From Endozoicomonas_A sp049275935 (GTDB lineage: Bacteria > Pseudomonadota > Gammaproteobacteria > Pseudomonadales > Endozoicomonadaceae): a DNA stretch of 64,000 nucleotides. The stretch spans positions 1,860,001 to 1,924,000 of the forward strand of contig NZ_CP184830.1 of assembly GCF_049275935.1 (NCBI RefSeq), in the 5' to 3' direction. Positions 45,503 to 54,429 of the stretch are shown here, in pieces. The translations under genes were made by a program, and so were the position numbers. How positions within the stretch are numbered: the stretch's first letter is position 1; each line of letters opens with the position of its first letter. A model generated the notes under the pieces. That model had not been told where the DNA came from. It made no database searches and saw nothing but the letters and a program-made list of their open reading frames with translations.

Positions 45503-47269
45503 TCAAATCCCCATCGCTACTCCCTCACGACGGGGGTCAGCGCCACCTTCAAGGCCTTTGTCCGTGATCACAATGCCGTGCAGGCCACTGTTCAGTTCCC
45601 GCACCTTGACGGAGTAGCCGAGCTTTTCCAGTGCCGACTTCAGACGCTCTGCTTCGGTATCCTGCTCCAGCTCATAAACGCCAAAAGGGTTCAGCTTATG
45701 GGGCAGAGCAATGGCTTCCTGAATGTCCATTCCCCAGTCAATATGTGCGACCAGGGTTTTGGCAACATAGCTGATTATACGACTTCCGCCGGGTGAACCA
45801 AGCACCATATAAGGCTGTCCCTTTTTATCCATAACCATGGTGGGCGTCATAGAAGACCTTGGTCTTTTACCAGGTTCAACGCGATTGGCAATGGGCGTAC
45901 CATTGTCATGGCTGGAAAAAGAGAAGTCCGTCATCTCATTGTTCAGCAGGAAACCGCCCACCATTAAACGGGAGCCAAAACCATTCTCAATAGTCGCCGT
46001 CATGGATAACGCATTACCCTCGGCATCGACAATGGAAATATGGCTGGTAGAAGGCAGTTCAATGGACTGATCATCGGCCTGAAGCGAAGCATGCTGCCAG
46101 ACGGGTTTGCCTGCTTTAACCGTCTTTAGAGCCTGATCAGACTGAAGTTGTCTGGCTCTCTCTGCCAGATATTGGCTGTCCAGAAGCCCCTGAACAGGTA
46201 CGGGCACATAGTCACTGTCGGCGAGATAACGGGCCCTGTCGGCAAAAGCCAGCCTTGATGCACCGGCAAACAGGCGCCAGGATTCCGGATTATCCGCCCC
46301 CAGGTTGGCCAGATCATAAGATTGCAAAATGCCCAGGATCTGTCCCACCGTGGTTGCGCCAGAGCTGGGAGGTCCCATGCCACAGACAGAGTATTGACGA
46401 TAGGCCGAACACACCGGCGTTCGCTCTTTTACCTGATAGTTTTTCAGATCCTTCTTTGAAAGCACTCCGGGATTCCCCTCGGCCTCTCTGATGGTTTTGA
46501 CAATCCTGTCCGCCAACTTCCCTTCATAGAAGGCTTTTGAGCCTTCTTTGGCAATCAGTCTCAGTGTCCTGGCAAACTCAGGATTTTTCAGAACAGCGCC
46601 TGCCTGAAGCGGCTGTCCTTTTTCATCGAAGAAGTATTCACGGGTACCCGAATAACGGCTGAGTCTTTTTTGATCCCTGGCAATCAGGCTGGCCAGCCTG
46701 GGAGAAACGATAAAGCCTTCCTCAGCCAGTTTAATGGCCGGTTGGAAAAGCTCAGACCATGGACGTTTACCATAACGCTGATGCATCTCTTCCAGCAGCT
46801 TGACGGTACCTGGCGTACCGACTGAGCGCCCCCCCACCACAGCATCATAGAATTGCAACGGCTTGCCATCGCTGTCCAGAAACAAGGTCGGTGTCGCCTC
46901 TACAGGGGCTGTTTCCCGGCCATCAAGAGTGATCAGGCGGTTCTTTTTGGCATCGAAGTAAAGGGTGAAGGCTCCTCCGCCAATTCCGGACGACTGGGGC
47001 TCAACCAGATTCAGAACCAACTGAACAGCAATCGCAGCATCCGCTGCCGAACCACGTTTTCTAAGGACTTCGTCACCTGCCTGCACAGCCAGCGGGTTGG
47101 CTGCTACCACCATATGTTTGCTGGCTTTTACCAGACTCTTTTGTTCAAATCCCGTCGCTGCTTCAGGCGCCAGATCATCACTCAGACTCACGGCCTCTGC
47201 CTGCACCTTAAAGCAAGCAGCCAAAAGACTGGCGGTGATAACATACCGTCTGAACATTCCCCCAGACAT
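45503..47269 (-). CDS. ggt: gamma-glutamyltranspeptidase
   Basis: Periplasmic or secreted Ntn-hydrolase that cleaves and transfers the gamma-glutamyl group of glutathione and glutamine. The precursor self-cleaves before the nucleophile Thr in LPSTSHISIVD (the TSH in place of the more usual TTH keeps the Thr). Signal peptide to about residue 24 (YVITASLLAACFKVQAEA); the large-subunit motif SGIGGGAF and small-subunit PGKRPRSSMTPT and GSPGGSRII are all present. 588 residues from ATG 47269 (AAAGGAAG upstream). Monocistronic. Confidence 0.95.
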   Translation of the reverse strand: MSGGMFRRYVITASLLAACFKVQAEAVSLSDDLAPEAATGFEQKSLVKASKHMVVAANPLAVQAGDEVLRKRGSAADAAIAVQLVLNLVEPQSSGIGGGAFTLYFDAKKNRLITLDGRETAPVEATPTLFLDSDGKPLQFYDAVVGGRSVGTPGTVKLLEEMHQRYGKRPWSELFQPAIKLAEEGFIVSPRLASLIARDQKRLSRYSGTREYFFDEKGQPLQAGAVLKNPEFARTLRLIAKEGSKAFYEGKLADRIVKTIREAEGNPGVLSKKDLKNYQVKERTPVCSAYRQYSVCGMGPPSSGATTVGQILGILQSYDLANLGADNPESWRLFAGASRLAFADRARYLADSDYVPVPVQGLLDSQYLAERARQLQSDQALKTVKAGKPVWQHASLQADDQSIELPSTSHISIVDAEGNALSMTATIENGFGSRLMVGGFLLNNEMTDFSFSSHDNGTPIANRVEPGKRPRSSMTPTMVMDKKGQPYMVLGSPGGSRIISYVAKTLVAHIDWGMDIQEAIALPHKLNPFGVYELEQDTEAERLKSALEKLGYSVKVRELNSGLHGIVITDKGLEGGADPRREGVAMGI

Positions 47270-47371
47270 AGCAAGACTTCCTTTCAATTAATTTTTATAA
47301 GGTCGGACCATGGTTTCAGTCTTGGCTCAAATGTGCAATGACTTTTGGAATTGAGCAGTTTAAAAAGGTGC

Positions 47372-48067
47372 CTACCTGACCTCACACTTAAAAAAGATAA
47401 AGTTAGGCGTTGTGGATAACTTCTTATAGCTCTCGGCGCAGAGAGACTTCATGCGCTCCGACGGCTTTCCTTCTGACAGGTGAGTGACACACAGATCTGC
47501 TGCAGCCAGACTCTCAAACCACTCTGTCAGTGAACGACGATAGAAGCTTACTCCGACAGGATGACCTACAGTATCCCACTCTTCCGTGATCAGTTCTCTT
47601 TGAAAGTAATTGCCTGAAGATGACACTTCAAAATCCACTATCGGGTGATGGGTAGAAAAGATAAATACGCCGCCATTTTTCAGCAGGCGCTTAACATCAC
47701 CGAACAGTACACTAAGGTCTTCAATGTAATGCACGGTCAGAGGACAGATAATAACATCATAACTGGCTTCTTTTTCTTCTGGCAGCCCAAGAGAAATATC
47801 CTGTGCATAAGTTCTAACGTTATCACCCAACTTCTCTTTGACGATCTCAACCATTTCCAGCGAGGCATCAATCGCAGTCACCTTTGCCCCCTGGTTGATC
47901 AAATACTCTGCATAGACACCCGGTCCACACCCCAGATCCAGAACACTTTTTCCGCCCAGTTCGGGCAGCATGGCGATTAATGATGGACGCTCCAGATGGC
48001 CATTGTAGATATTATCGATAATGGCTTTTTCGTAATCCCTGGCGAACTTTTCGTACATTTCGCTCAT
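47372..48067 (-). CDS. class I SAM-dependent methyltransferase
   Basis: 231 residues with the Rossmann-fold motif I VLDLGCGPG (42-50), the acidic end of strand 2 (VTAIDAS) and motif IV YDVIICPLTVHYI. The C-terminal part (THHPIVDFEVSSSGNYFQRE) is shared by many Ubie/Bsu-like small-molecule methyltransferases. The substrate cannot be predicted. It lies alone between ggt and a glutathione transferase, so a link to thiol chemistry is tempting but unsupported. Confidence 0.8.
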   Translation of the reverse strand: MSEMYEKFARDYEKAIIDNIYNGHLERPSLIAMLPELGGKSVLDLGCGPGVYAEYLINQGAKVTAIDASLEMVEIVKEKLGDNVRTYAQDISLGLPEEKEASYDVIICPLTVHYIEDLSVLFGDVKRLLKNGGVFIFSTHHPIVDFEVSSSGNYFQRELITEEWDTVGHPVGVSFYRRSLTEWFESLAAADLCVTHLSEGKPSERMKSLCAESYKKLSTTPNFIFFKCEVR

Positions 48068-48187
48068 CCTGATACTCTCTGTCGCTTATTCTCTGTGGCC
48101 AGAAGTGTATCAGGAACAACGATTGCCACTATTCGAACAAACACCAATGAATGCCACTCAAACAGGAGATCCACCAGCCCCCCATGC

Positions 48188-48949
48188 TTAACATCCGCAG
48201 CCACTGACGAAATCCTTACAAGCCGTAACTTCTGTCTTGCAGCAGTCAGCTTCTATACAGCACTCTTCCAGATTAAAGGCATTGCACTCCCCTCCCTGTT
48301 CACAGCGGCCAAGAAAGGTTTCCTCAGACAGATAAAAGCCTGTGAACTTTTCAATAAAGTCATCGGAGACACTCTTTTCAGCCAGCCCGGTCGCCAGCAG
48401 ACTTTTTTGCCAGGCTTTGGTTTTAGGATAAAAAGCCAGGAAGTCATAGCCTGTGTTCACCTGAATGATATGGGTACGATGCAACACGGGCAGCCAGGCC
48501 AGATCGACCATGCCCAGTGAATCACTGTTGAAGAATGGCTGTTCAGCCAATCCCTTCTCCACTTTGGCAAAGGCGCTGGCCAGCTTCTCAGTGCGTTCAA
48601 TCAGAGCCTGAGCGTCCTGACTTCGCTGTGCAGAGCACTGAACCAGGTACTGTTTACTGCCCAGGTAGCTCCAGGCACGATTCAGTGCTTTCTGCTCTGC
48701 GCTCAAGCCAGGCAGCAGTGGGGGATAAGCTTCTTCCAGGTATTCGGCGATGGCATCGGATTCAAACAAAGCTGTGCCATTCTCAGTGACCATGACAGGT
48801 ACCTGGCCGTTTGGTGAAATAGCCAGAAACCATCGGGGCTTTTCGCTCAGGCTGATGTATTCGATTTCATAAGGAATACTTTTGGCTTCCAGCATTCCGG
48901 TAATGCGTTGCACAAATGGGCAGATTTTAAAGCTGATAACTTTCAACAT
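48188..48949 (-). CDS. glutathione S-transferase-like protein with Cys-rich C-terminal tail
   Basis: The N-terminal thioredoxin fold begins KVISFKICPFVQR with a candidate catalytic Cys10, then NGQVPVMV and ALFESDAIAEYL (the glutathione-binding motif). The helical C-terminal domain runs to about residue 210. Unusually, the last about 40 residues contain nine cysteines including two CC pairs (GRCEQGGEC, EECCIEADCCK, SGCGC), a metallothionein-like tail that ordinary GSTs lack. It may bind metal or iron-sulfur, or be redox-reactive. The sigma factor gene upstream, also with C-terminal cysteines, may be co-transcribed (166-nt gap). Confidence 0.75.
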   Translation of the reverse strand: MLKVISFKICPFVQRITGMLEAKSIPYEIEYISLSEKPRWFLAISPNGQVPVMVTENGTALFESDAIAEYLEEAYPPLLPGLSAEQKALNRAWSYLGSKQYLVQCSAQRSQDAQALIERTEKLASAFAKVEKGLAEQPFFNSDSLGMVDLAWLPVLHRTHIIQVNTGYDFLAFYPKTKAWQKSLLATGLAEKSVSDDFIEKFTGFYLSEETFLGRCEQGGECNAFNLEECCIEADCCKTEVTACKDFVSGCGC

Positions 48950-49115
48950 GGTCGATACCTCGATTCAGCGATGACCGGTCAGACCGGCCTGTTACCTATA
49001 AAGACGCGAGGTATGAAAAAAGGACGCAAAAAAAATGTTTTTTTATCGTGAAAATATTTTGCCCAGTTGGTTACAGGCAGGAGAAGGGCTAAGTTTTTTT
49101 CGCTGATAGTTGTTC

Positions 49116-49652
49116 TCAGCAATTTTTACAGCCGGTTTTTTTAGGCCGATAGTCCATCACACCGCCCCGGCCCACTTCAATATCGCAGCAGGCAATAAAA
49201 CGTTCTTTCAGCTGAACCCGACCACGCTGAATACGGCTCTTGGCACCGGACAGGGATAAACCCAGGGCTTTTGCTACCTGCTTTTGGCTCATGCCCTGCA
49301 ACTCTGACATTTGCAGAGGAATCCGGTACTTCTCGGGTAGCTCATCCATAAAAGGCACCAGGCAACGGGCCAGCTCCTGATGGGCCCTCTCTGCTTCATC
49401 TTCTTCCCCGGCAGCAAGACTGTCTGATAACTCATCCCAGGGCTTCTGCTGACGGTAGTAATCCATGACAGCATTTTGTGCAATCCGGAACAGCCAGCTA
49501 CCCATTCTGTCTCCAGACTTGAGTGTCTTAATGTGGGTATGCGCTTTGAGATAGACATTCTGCAAAATGTCATCCACAGCCGATGGTTCGCTCACTTCTC
49601 GGGCTATATAACGTTGCAGCCGGGCTTTATGCTCCTGCCAGTGATTTTGCAT
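49116..49652 (-). CDS. SigZ-like ECF RNA polymerase sigma factor
   Basis: 178 residues. Region 2 is at about 15-75 (AVDDILQNVYLKAHTHIKTLKSGDRMGSWLFRIAQNAVMDYYR) and region 4 is at about 105-155 (LPEKYRIPLQMSELQGMSQKQVAKALGLSLSGAKSRIQRGRVQLKE). The C-terminal tail (CCDIEVGRGGVMDYRPKKTGCKNC) is typical of SigZ and carries four cysteines, which may sense thiol or metal stress. No anti-sigma factor is adjacent. The GST gene is the next gene downstream on the same strand and is the most likely target by position. Confidence 0.85.
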   Translation of the reverse strand: MQNHWQEHKARLQRYIAREVSEPSAVDDILQNVYLKAHTHIKTLKSGDRMGSWLFRIAQNAVMDYYRQQKPWDELSDSLAAGEEDEAERAHQELARCLVPFMDELPEKYRIPLQMSELQGMSQKQVAKALGLSLSGAKSRIQRGRVQLKERFIACCDIEVGRGGVMDYRPKKTGCKNC

Positions 49653-49726
49653 AACAGTCTGCCCCTGCTGAAAGGGTTGGAATTAAACATGGAAGTAACA
49701 GTTTACCGCCAGTACGGAAGCACAAG

Positions 49727-49960
49727 ATGTCTCTGATTGCGGGTATATCCGTATTCGATGATCCTTACCGGATCGAAGCCCATGATGGCAAAGAAGTTTA
49801 CTGGGAAGATCGGTATATCACCATTGGTATGGATAAAGAGTTGGATACACTTTATGTATGCTACACAATGAGAAGTAATGAAACCTCAACCAGGCTGATC
49901 TCGGTGAGGCGTGCTGAAAAGCACGAGCGTCGATTATATGAACAGCATAAATCATGGTGA
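49727..49960 (+). CDS. brnT: BrnT-like toxin, N-terminus shortened
   Basis: 77 residues with the BrnT core: GISVFDDPYRIE, YWEDRYITIGMDKELDTLYVCYT and RLISVRRAEKHERRLYE. Normal BrnT starts about 15 residues earlier with a W-D ... RKHxVSF segment. Here the in-frame upstream codons do read RKHK directly before the Met, but no start codon or W-D motif lies in this frame, and an ATG (49689) is in another frame. A frameshift or loss of the N-terminus is likely, so the RNase may be inactive. It overlaps or touches the antitoxin-like gene. Confidence 0.75.
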   Translation: MSLIAGISVFDDPYRIEAHDGKEVYWEDRYITIGMDKELDTLYVCYTMRSNETSTRLISVRRAEKHERRLYEQHKSW

Positions 49961-49965
49961 TCACA

Positions 49966-50172
49966 ATGGGAAAAACAGTCTCTGTAGACTACTTAAAAGG
50001 GCAAAAACTTGATGTGTACAAAGATAAAAAAGCTCTCGATGAAATGACCGAAGAAGAACTTCATGAGGCTGCATTGGAAGACCCTGATGCACAGCCTTTG
50101 TCCGAAGAACAACTCAAACGCTTTAAGCGGGTAAATCCAAATCTCCCTAAGAAAGAAGCTGGAAATGGGTAA
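49966..50172 (+). CDS. BrnA-position antitoxin-like protein
   Basis: 68 acidic residues beginning MGKTVSVDYLKGQKLDVYKDKKALDEMTEE; the central MTEEELHEAALEDPDAQPLSEEQLKRF is like the small partners that accompany BrnT. It lies 5 nt after the toxin stop, with GGTGA from that stop region as ribosome site. An ATG at 49954 overlaps the toxin and would add four residues. No obvious DNA-binding motif, so it is assigned mainly by position. Confidence 0.65.
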   Translation: MGKTVSVDYLKGQKLDVYKDKKALDEMTEEELHEAALEDPDAQPLSEEQLKRFKRVNPNLPKKEAGNG

Positions 50173-50342
50173 AGAAATTGTTCTGTACCCTATATAAGGC
50201 ACCCCGTTGCCGAATGAGCCAGGTAATCAAACCCTCAGCACATTCCTAATCAGCTCAAGATAATACCGGCCTGCCAAAAGATGTTGTCCATTTTCACTCC
50301 GTAGTAGCGAGCGTCTGATTCGGCTTTGCGGGCGTTTGACTC

Positions 50343-50564
50343 GGAGCCTGACCGAGAATAGCGCCCGTCTAGGCGACCCCGTAGCGAGGACGGCAGAAAA
50401 TTGAGGATGAAAATTCGGTTTTGTGAGGAGAATAGCGAGCTATTTGACGAACAAAAGCGGATTTTCAGACCAATTTGCTGCCGCCGCACGACTGCATGGA
50501 TGCAGGAGCTAGAGCAACGCAGGAGCAGTTGCCGCGTAGGGCAGTCTATTCTCGGTCAGGCTCC
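50343..50564. repeat. 222-bp element with perfect 19-bp inverted ends
   Basis: GGAGCCTGACCGAGAATAG at the left is repeated inverted as CTATTCTCGGTCAGGCTCC at the right. Internal sequence has many alternating GAGCG / GCCGC motifs. No transposase and no clear target duplication. It is a possible MITE or a large hairpin. Confidence 0.6.
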
Positions 50565-50744
50565 TGGACCATGGATGACTTTAACAACAAACCGCCTGGC
50601 CTGATTGCCCCTGCGGCCAGTGCCGAGGATCAACTGCCGCTGAAAACCTGAATGCGGCAGATTACCGAGGCAGTGCGACAGGGGTTGGGGCAGATCGGGC
50701 AGTATGGACAGTCGTTTATAAGTCGTGCCTTTCATTATTCTGAC

Positions 50745-50858
50745 CTCAATATTTTTTGAACTTCCACCATAAAGCCGGGTCCAACAGATCTGATCCATTT
50801 TAAATGCCCTTCCCAAGCCGGGATAAATACTAACTTTGAAGTTACGGGACAATCAGGA
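50745..50858 (+). promoter_or_regulatory. conserved upstream module of the F-box/WD40 genes
   Basis: A block starting TTTTGAACTTCCA(C/T)..TAAA, continuing with a TCCAACAGATC.AATCCATTTTAAAT core, then GATAAA.ACT.ACTTTG(G/A)AG.TACGG...CAATCAGGG before the start codon. Nearly the same block lies at 52551-52640, 54328-54429, 56249-56352, 58217-58322, 60020-60126 and 63239-63343. Conservation outside coding implies shared control, or duplication as units. I could not place -35/-10 boxes with confidence. Confidence 0.65.
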
Positions 50859-52517
50859 ATGAACCCTATCGACAGCAATTCCAACCTACACGAACCACCC
50901 TCGCCAACGCCTTTGCAGCCTCAACCGGAGGAGGCACCAGCGGGTATCAGTGCAGACAGGGACGTTACTCTATATCACAACAATAACTCACCGTTTTTAC
51001 ATTTACCCGAATTAACACAATTAAAGATTATTCGCTGTTTGGGTTTTCGAGATATTACCCGTTTAGCAGAGGTATGCCGATATTTTCATGATTTTGTTAA
51101 AGAAAATAACGCTTTGGGAAGAGCATGGAATCGCCGGTTTCCTTCACCCTACCTATATCAGCTAAAAACCACTATTAAGACAAAAGATGAGCAACAACTC
51201 CGTGATTGGTTTAAGCCAATGGCTAATACGGGCACTGTCGAGTCGCTCATTGAACGACGCAAGAATATTTATTTCCCTGTTCAGTTACTTTTCACCAACA
51301 GTAAACTGATGTCTCAAAGTAAAGAATTTGAGTTAGTGGAAAAAGCCGTAATTAGACATGATGATACTGTCTACCACGCCAGTTTAAGTCTCGATGGCCA
51401 GCATCTGGCAACTGCCAGTCGTGATAAATCAGCGAAAATTTACTCCCTGCAGACCAATGGATCATGGCAAAAAAAAGCCACCATTAGCCATGATCATACT
51501 GTTGATTCAGTCATTTTTAGCCCCGATGGCCGCTATCTGGTCACAGCCGGTTGGGATGGCAAGGCAAAAATCTACGGTCTGGAAGACGATGGATCATGGA
51601 AAGAAAAAGCCTGCATTTCCCACGAGAATATGCTCAGTTCAGCCAAATTCAGTGCCGATGGCCGCCGTGTGGTGACCGTCGGTTTAAGAGATTCGGTGAA
51701 AATCATCCACCGGGAAGACAATGGATCATGGCAGGTAGAGGACACTATTCATGACGAAGGGGTCTATTCGGCCAAGCTCAGCTCCGATGGCCGTCACCTG
51801 GTAGTTTTCGGTTCTCTGGATGATGTTTTAGAAGTCTATGGCCAGTCAGCCGCCGGATCATGGGTAGTAACATCCACTATTAATTTCAGGTTTAATATCC
51901 GCACGGGCAACTTGAGTGCCGATAGCTGCCATCTGGTCATCACAACTTACGCTCACACAGCGATAATCTTTGACCTGCAGGCTGATGGATCATGGAAAGA
52001 AATGGGTTCGATTGAACATGATCAGTCGATCAAATCAGCTAACTTCAGCCCTGACAGCCTCCATTTGATGACCGCCAGTGATGATGGTACGGCGAAAATC
52101 TATAGCCAGAATGCTGGATCATGGGAACAAAAAGCCTGCATTGTCCACCATGGGGGGGTCAAATCGGCAAGCTTCAGTGCCGATTGCCAGCATGTCTTGA
52201 CCATCGGTGATGATGCCAAAGCAAAAATCCATAGCCTGCAAACCGACGGCTCATGGCAACCAAAAGCCAACATTGTCCATAAGGATAAGATCCTCTCAGC
52301 CGCCTTCAGTCCCGACGCTTGTCATCTGGTGACGTACAGTGACGATGGTATGGTGAGAATCCTTGGCCAGCAGGCCGATGGATCATGGCTGCAAAAAACC
52401 GCCGTTCATAACAGTATACGATTCAACGCAGCCTGCTTCAGCGCCGATAGCCGAAATGTGGCGGCCATCGGTCACGAATACTCGCTGAGAATCACTGAAC
52501 TATGGAAGAAGGATTAA
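50859..52517 (+). CDS. F-box/WD40-repeat protein, array copy A
   Basis: 552 residues. A Pro/Ser-rich disordered N-terminus (1-40) and the phrase DVTLYHNNNSP are followed by an F-box-like segment at about 46-95 (LPELTQLKIIRCLGFRDITRLAEVCRYF, then AWNRRFPSP). A helical linker follows (about 100-165). Then come nine WD40-like repeats of 42-44 residues, each ending in (D/A)GSW and carrying a FS.DG/DS(R/Q)HL(V/A)T.S.D.TAKIY-type blade. The C-terminus is ITELWKKD. No signal peptide. In eukaryotes F-box plus WD40 makes an SCF substrate receptor; a host-injected effector is the inference. Confidence 0.85.
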   Translation: MNPIDSNSNLHEPPSPTPLQPQPEEAPAGISADRDVTLYHNNNSPFLHLPELTQLKIIRCLGFRDITRLAEVCRYFHDFVKENNALGRAWNRRFPSPYLYQLKTTIKTKDEQQLRDWFKPMANTGTVESLIERRKNIYFPVQLLFTNSKLMSQSKEFELVEKAVIRHDDTVYHASLSLDGQHLATASRDKSAKIYSLQTNGSWQKKATISHDHTVDSVIFSPDGRYLVTAGWDGKAKIYGLEDDGSWKEKACISHENMLSSAKFSADGRRVVTVGLRDSVKIIHREDNGSWQVEDTIHDEGVYSAKLSSDGRHLVVFGSLDDVLEVYGQSAAGSWVVTSTINFRFNIRTGNLSADSCHLVITTYAHTAIIFDLQADGSWKEMGSIEHDQSIKSANFSPDSLHLMTASDDGTAKIYSQNAGSWEQKACIVHHGGVKSASFSADCQHVLTIGDDAKAKIHSLQTDGSWQPKANIVHKDKILSAAFSPDACHLVTYSDDGMVRILGQQADGSWLQKTAVHNSIRFNAACFSADSRNVAAIGHEYSLRITELWKKD

Positions 52518-52640
52518 TGATCCAATGAGCGTATTTTTGCTTACGCAATGTTTTGATCTTCCATTGTAAAAGCGAGTCTAACGGATCGAATCCATTTTAA
52601 ATGTCCTTTTTAACTGAGGATACATACTGACTTTGGCGCT

Positions 52641-54320
52641 ATGAAGGAAACCGTCGTGAACCCTGCAAAAAGCACTTCTAGTATTAACGAACCACTGTCG
52701 CCAACATCTGAACAACCTCAACTGGAGCAAGCACCAACGGGCGTCAGTGCGGGTAGGGACGTCACTCTATATCACAACAATAACTCGCCATTCTTCGATT
52801 TGCCCGAATTAACACAATTAAAGATTATTCGCTTTTTGGGTTTACGAGAGATTACCCGTTTAGCAAAGGTATGCCGATATTTTCGCGATCTTGTTAATCA
52901 AGATAGAGCTCTGGAAAGAGCATGGTATCGCCGTTTCCCTTCACCACAGCAATATCAACTAAGATCCACCATTGAGACAAAAGATCAGCAACAACTCCGT
53001 GATTGGTTGGAGCCGTTTGCTGATAAGGGCACTATCGGGTTGCTCATGGAACAAGGAAAGAACATTCATTTTTCTGTTCAGCTCCTTTTCACCAACAGCA
53101 AACTGATGTCGCTATGTAAAGAATTTGAGTTAGTGGAAAAACTCGAAATTACCCATGGAGGTCGTGTCTACCAGGCTACTTTAAGCCCCGATGGCCAACA
53201 TCTGGCAACCGCCAGTCGCGATACAACAGCGAAAATCTACAGCCGTGAGCCCAATGGCTCATGGGAAGAAAAAGCCGTTATTACCCATGAATATTGGGTG
53301 ATATCAGCCACCTTCAGCCCCGATGGCCGCTATCTGGTAATCGCCGCTCATCGCGGCACAGTGAAAATCTATGGTCTGGAGGACGATGGGTCATGGGAAG
53401 AAAAAGCCTCCATTTCCCACGAGACATACATCACTTCAGCCACCTTCTGTGCTGATGGCCGCCGTGTGTTGACTGTTGGTTATGGTAATGATGCTTTGCT
53501 GAAAATTACAGGTCGGGGGGACAATGGATCATGGGAATTGGAGGACACTCTTCAAAAAAATTGGATCACTTCGGCCAAGCTCAGCCCCGATGGCCGTCAC
53601 CTGATCATTCATACTCCCGGGTATCGCGTTATAGAAATCCAGAGTCAGTTGGCCGCTGGATTATGGGCAGTAACATCCACCATTCAGCTAGAGGATGGAA
53701 GCGACCGGGTCAAATTCAGCGCCGATAGCTGCCATCTGGTCATCAGCACATTTGCTCCTGCGGCAATAATCTATGACCTGCAGGCTGATGGATCATGGAA
53801 AAAAATGGGCACGATCAAACATGATGATTTGATCCAATCAGCCAACTTCAGCGCCGACTGCCTCCACCTGGTGACCGCCAGTAAAGATAATACAGCAAAG
53901 ATCTATAGCCAGAGTGCTGGATCATGGAAAGAAAAAGCCTGCATTGTCCACTCCGGGGGGGTGAGGTCGGCAAGCTTCAGTGCAGATTGCCAACATGTGG
54001 TAACTAACAGTGACGATGCCACGGCGCAAATCAATAGCCTGCAGACCGATGGATCATGGGCACTAAAAGCCAGCATTGTCCATAATAGTCAGGTCATCTC
54101 AGCCACCTTCAGTGCCGACGCTTGCCACGTGGTGACCGCCAGTGACGATGGTAAAGTGAAGATTTATGGTCTGGAGGCTGACGGGTCATGGCTGCAAAAA
54201 GCCGTCATTCAAAAAGAGACAAAATTCACCGCAGTCAGTTTCAGCGCCGATAGCCGAAATGTGGTGACCGTCAGTATGGATAACAAAGTGAGGATCACTG
54301 AACTTCGGAAAAAGGATTGA
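52641..54320 (+). CDS. F-box/WD40-repeat protein, array copy B
   Basis: 559 residues with the same order of parts as copy A; F-box about 52-102 (LPELTQLKIIRFLGLREITRLAKVCRYF) and nine GSW-bounded WD40 units, ending ITELRKKD. ATG 52641 gives an N-terminus five residues longer than the others; GTG 52656 lines up with the paralog starts (..NP) and has AAGGA upstream, so it may be the true start. The fourth repeat is degenerate (GLWAV in place of GSW). It lies 123 nt after copy A. Confidence 0.85.
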   Translation: MKETVVNPAKSTSSINEPLSPTSEQPQLEQAPTGVSAGRDVTLYHNNNSPFFDLPELTQLKIIRFLGLREITRLAKVCRYFRDLVNQDRALERAWYRRFPSPQQYQLRSTIETKDQQQLRDWLEPFADKGTIGLLMEQGKNIHFSVQLLFTNSKLMSLCKEFELVEKLEITHGGRVYQATLSPDGQHLATASRDTTAKIYSREPNGSWEEKAVITHEYWVISATFSPDGRYLVIAAHRGTVKIYGLEDDGSWEEKASISHETYITSATFCADGRRVLTVGYGNDALLKITGRGDNGSWELEDTLQKNWITSAKLSPDGRHLIIHTPGYRVIEIQSQLAAGLWAVTSTIQLEDGSDRVKFSADSCHLVISTFAPAAIIYDLQADGSWKKMGTIKHDDLIQSANFSADCLHLVTASKDNTAKIYSQSAGSWKEKACIVHSGGVRSASFSADCQHVVTNSDDATAQINSLQTDGSWALKASIVHNSQVISATFSADACHVVTASDDGKVKIYGLEADGSWLQKAVIQKETKFTAVSFSADSRNVVTVSMDNKVRITELRKKD

Positions 54321-54429
54321 TGATCGATGAACTTTCATCATAAAACCGAATCCTACTGACTGAATCCATTTTAAATATCCTTTCCAGATAGCAATAAATA
54401 TTGACTTTGGAGTTACGGAGCAATGAGGG

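Larger units (their letters stand above)
50173..50858. other. intergenic region upstream of the F-box/WD40 array
   Basis: About 690 bases without a convincing gene. The left half is filled by an inverted-repeat element (listed separately). From about 50590 there is GC-rich sequence with repeated GCGGC/TGCCG motifs, resembling dispersed intergenic palindromes. The last about 115 bases are the conserved module that also precedes the other paralogs. Confidence 0.5.
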
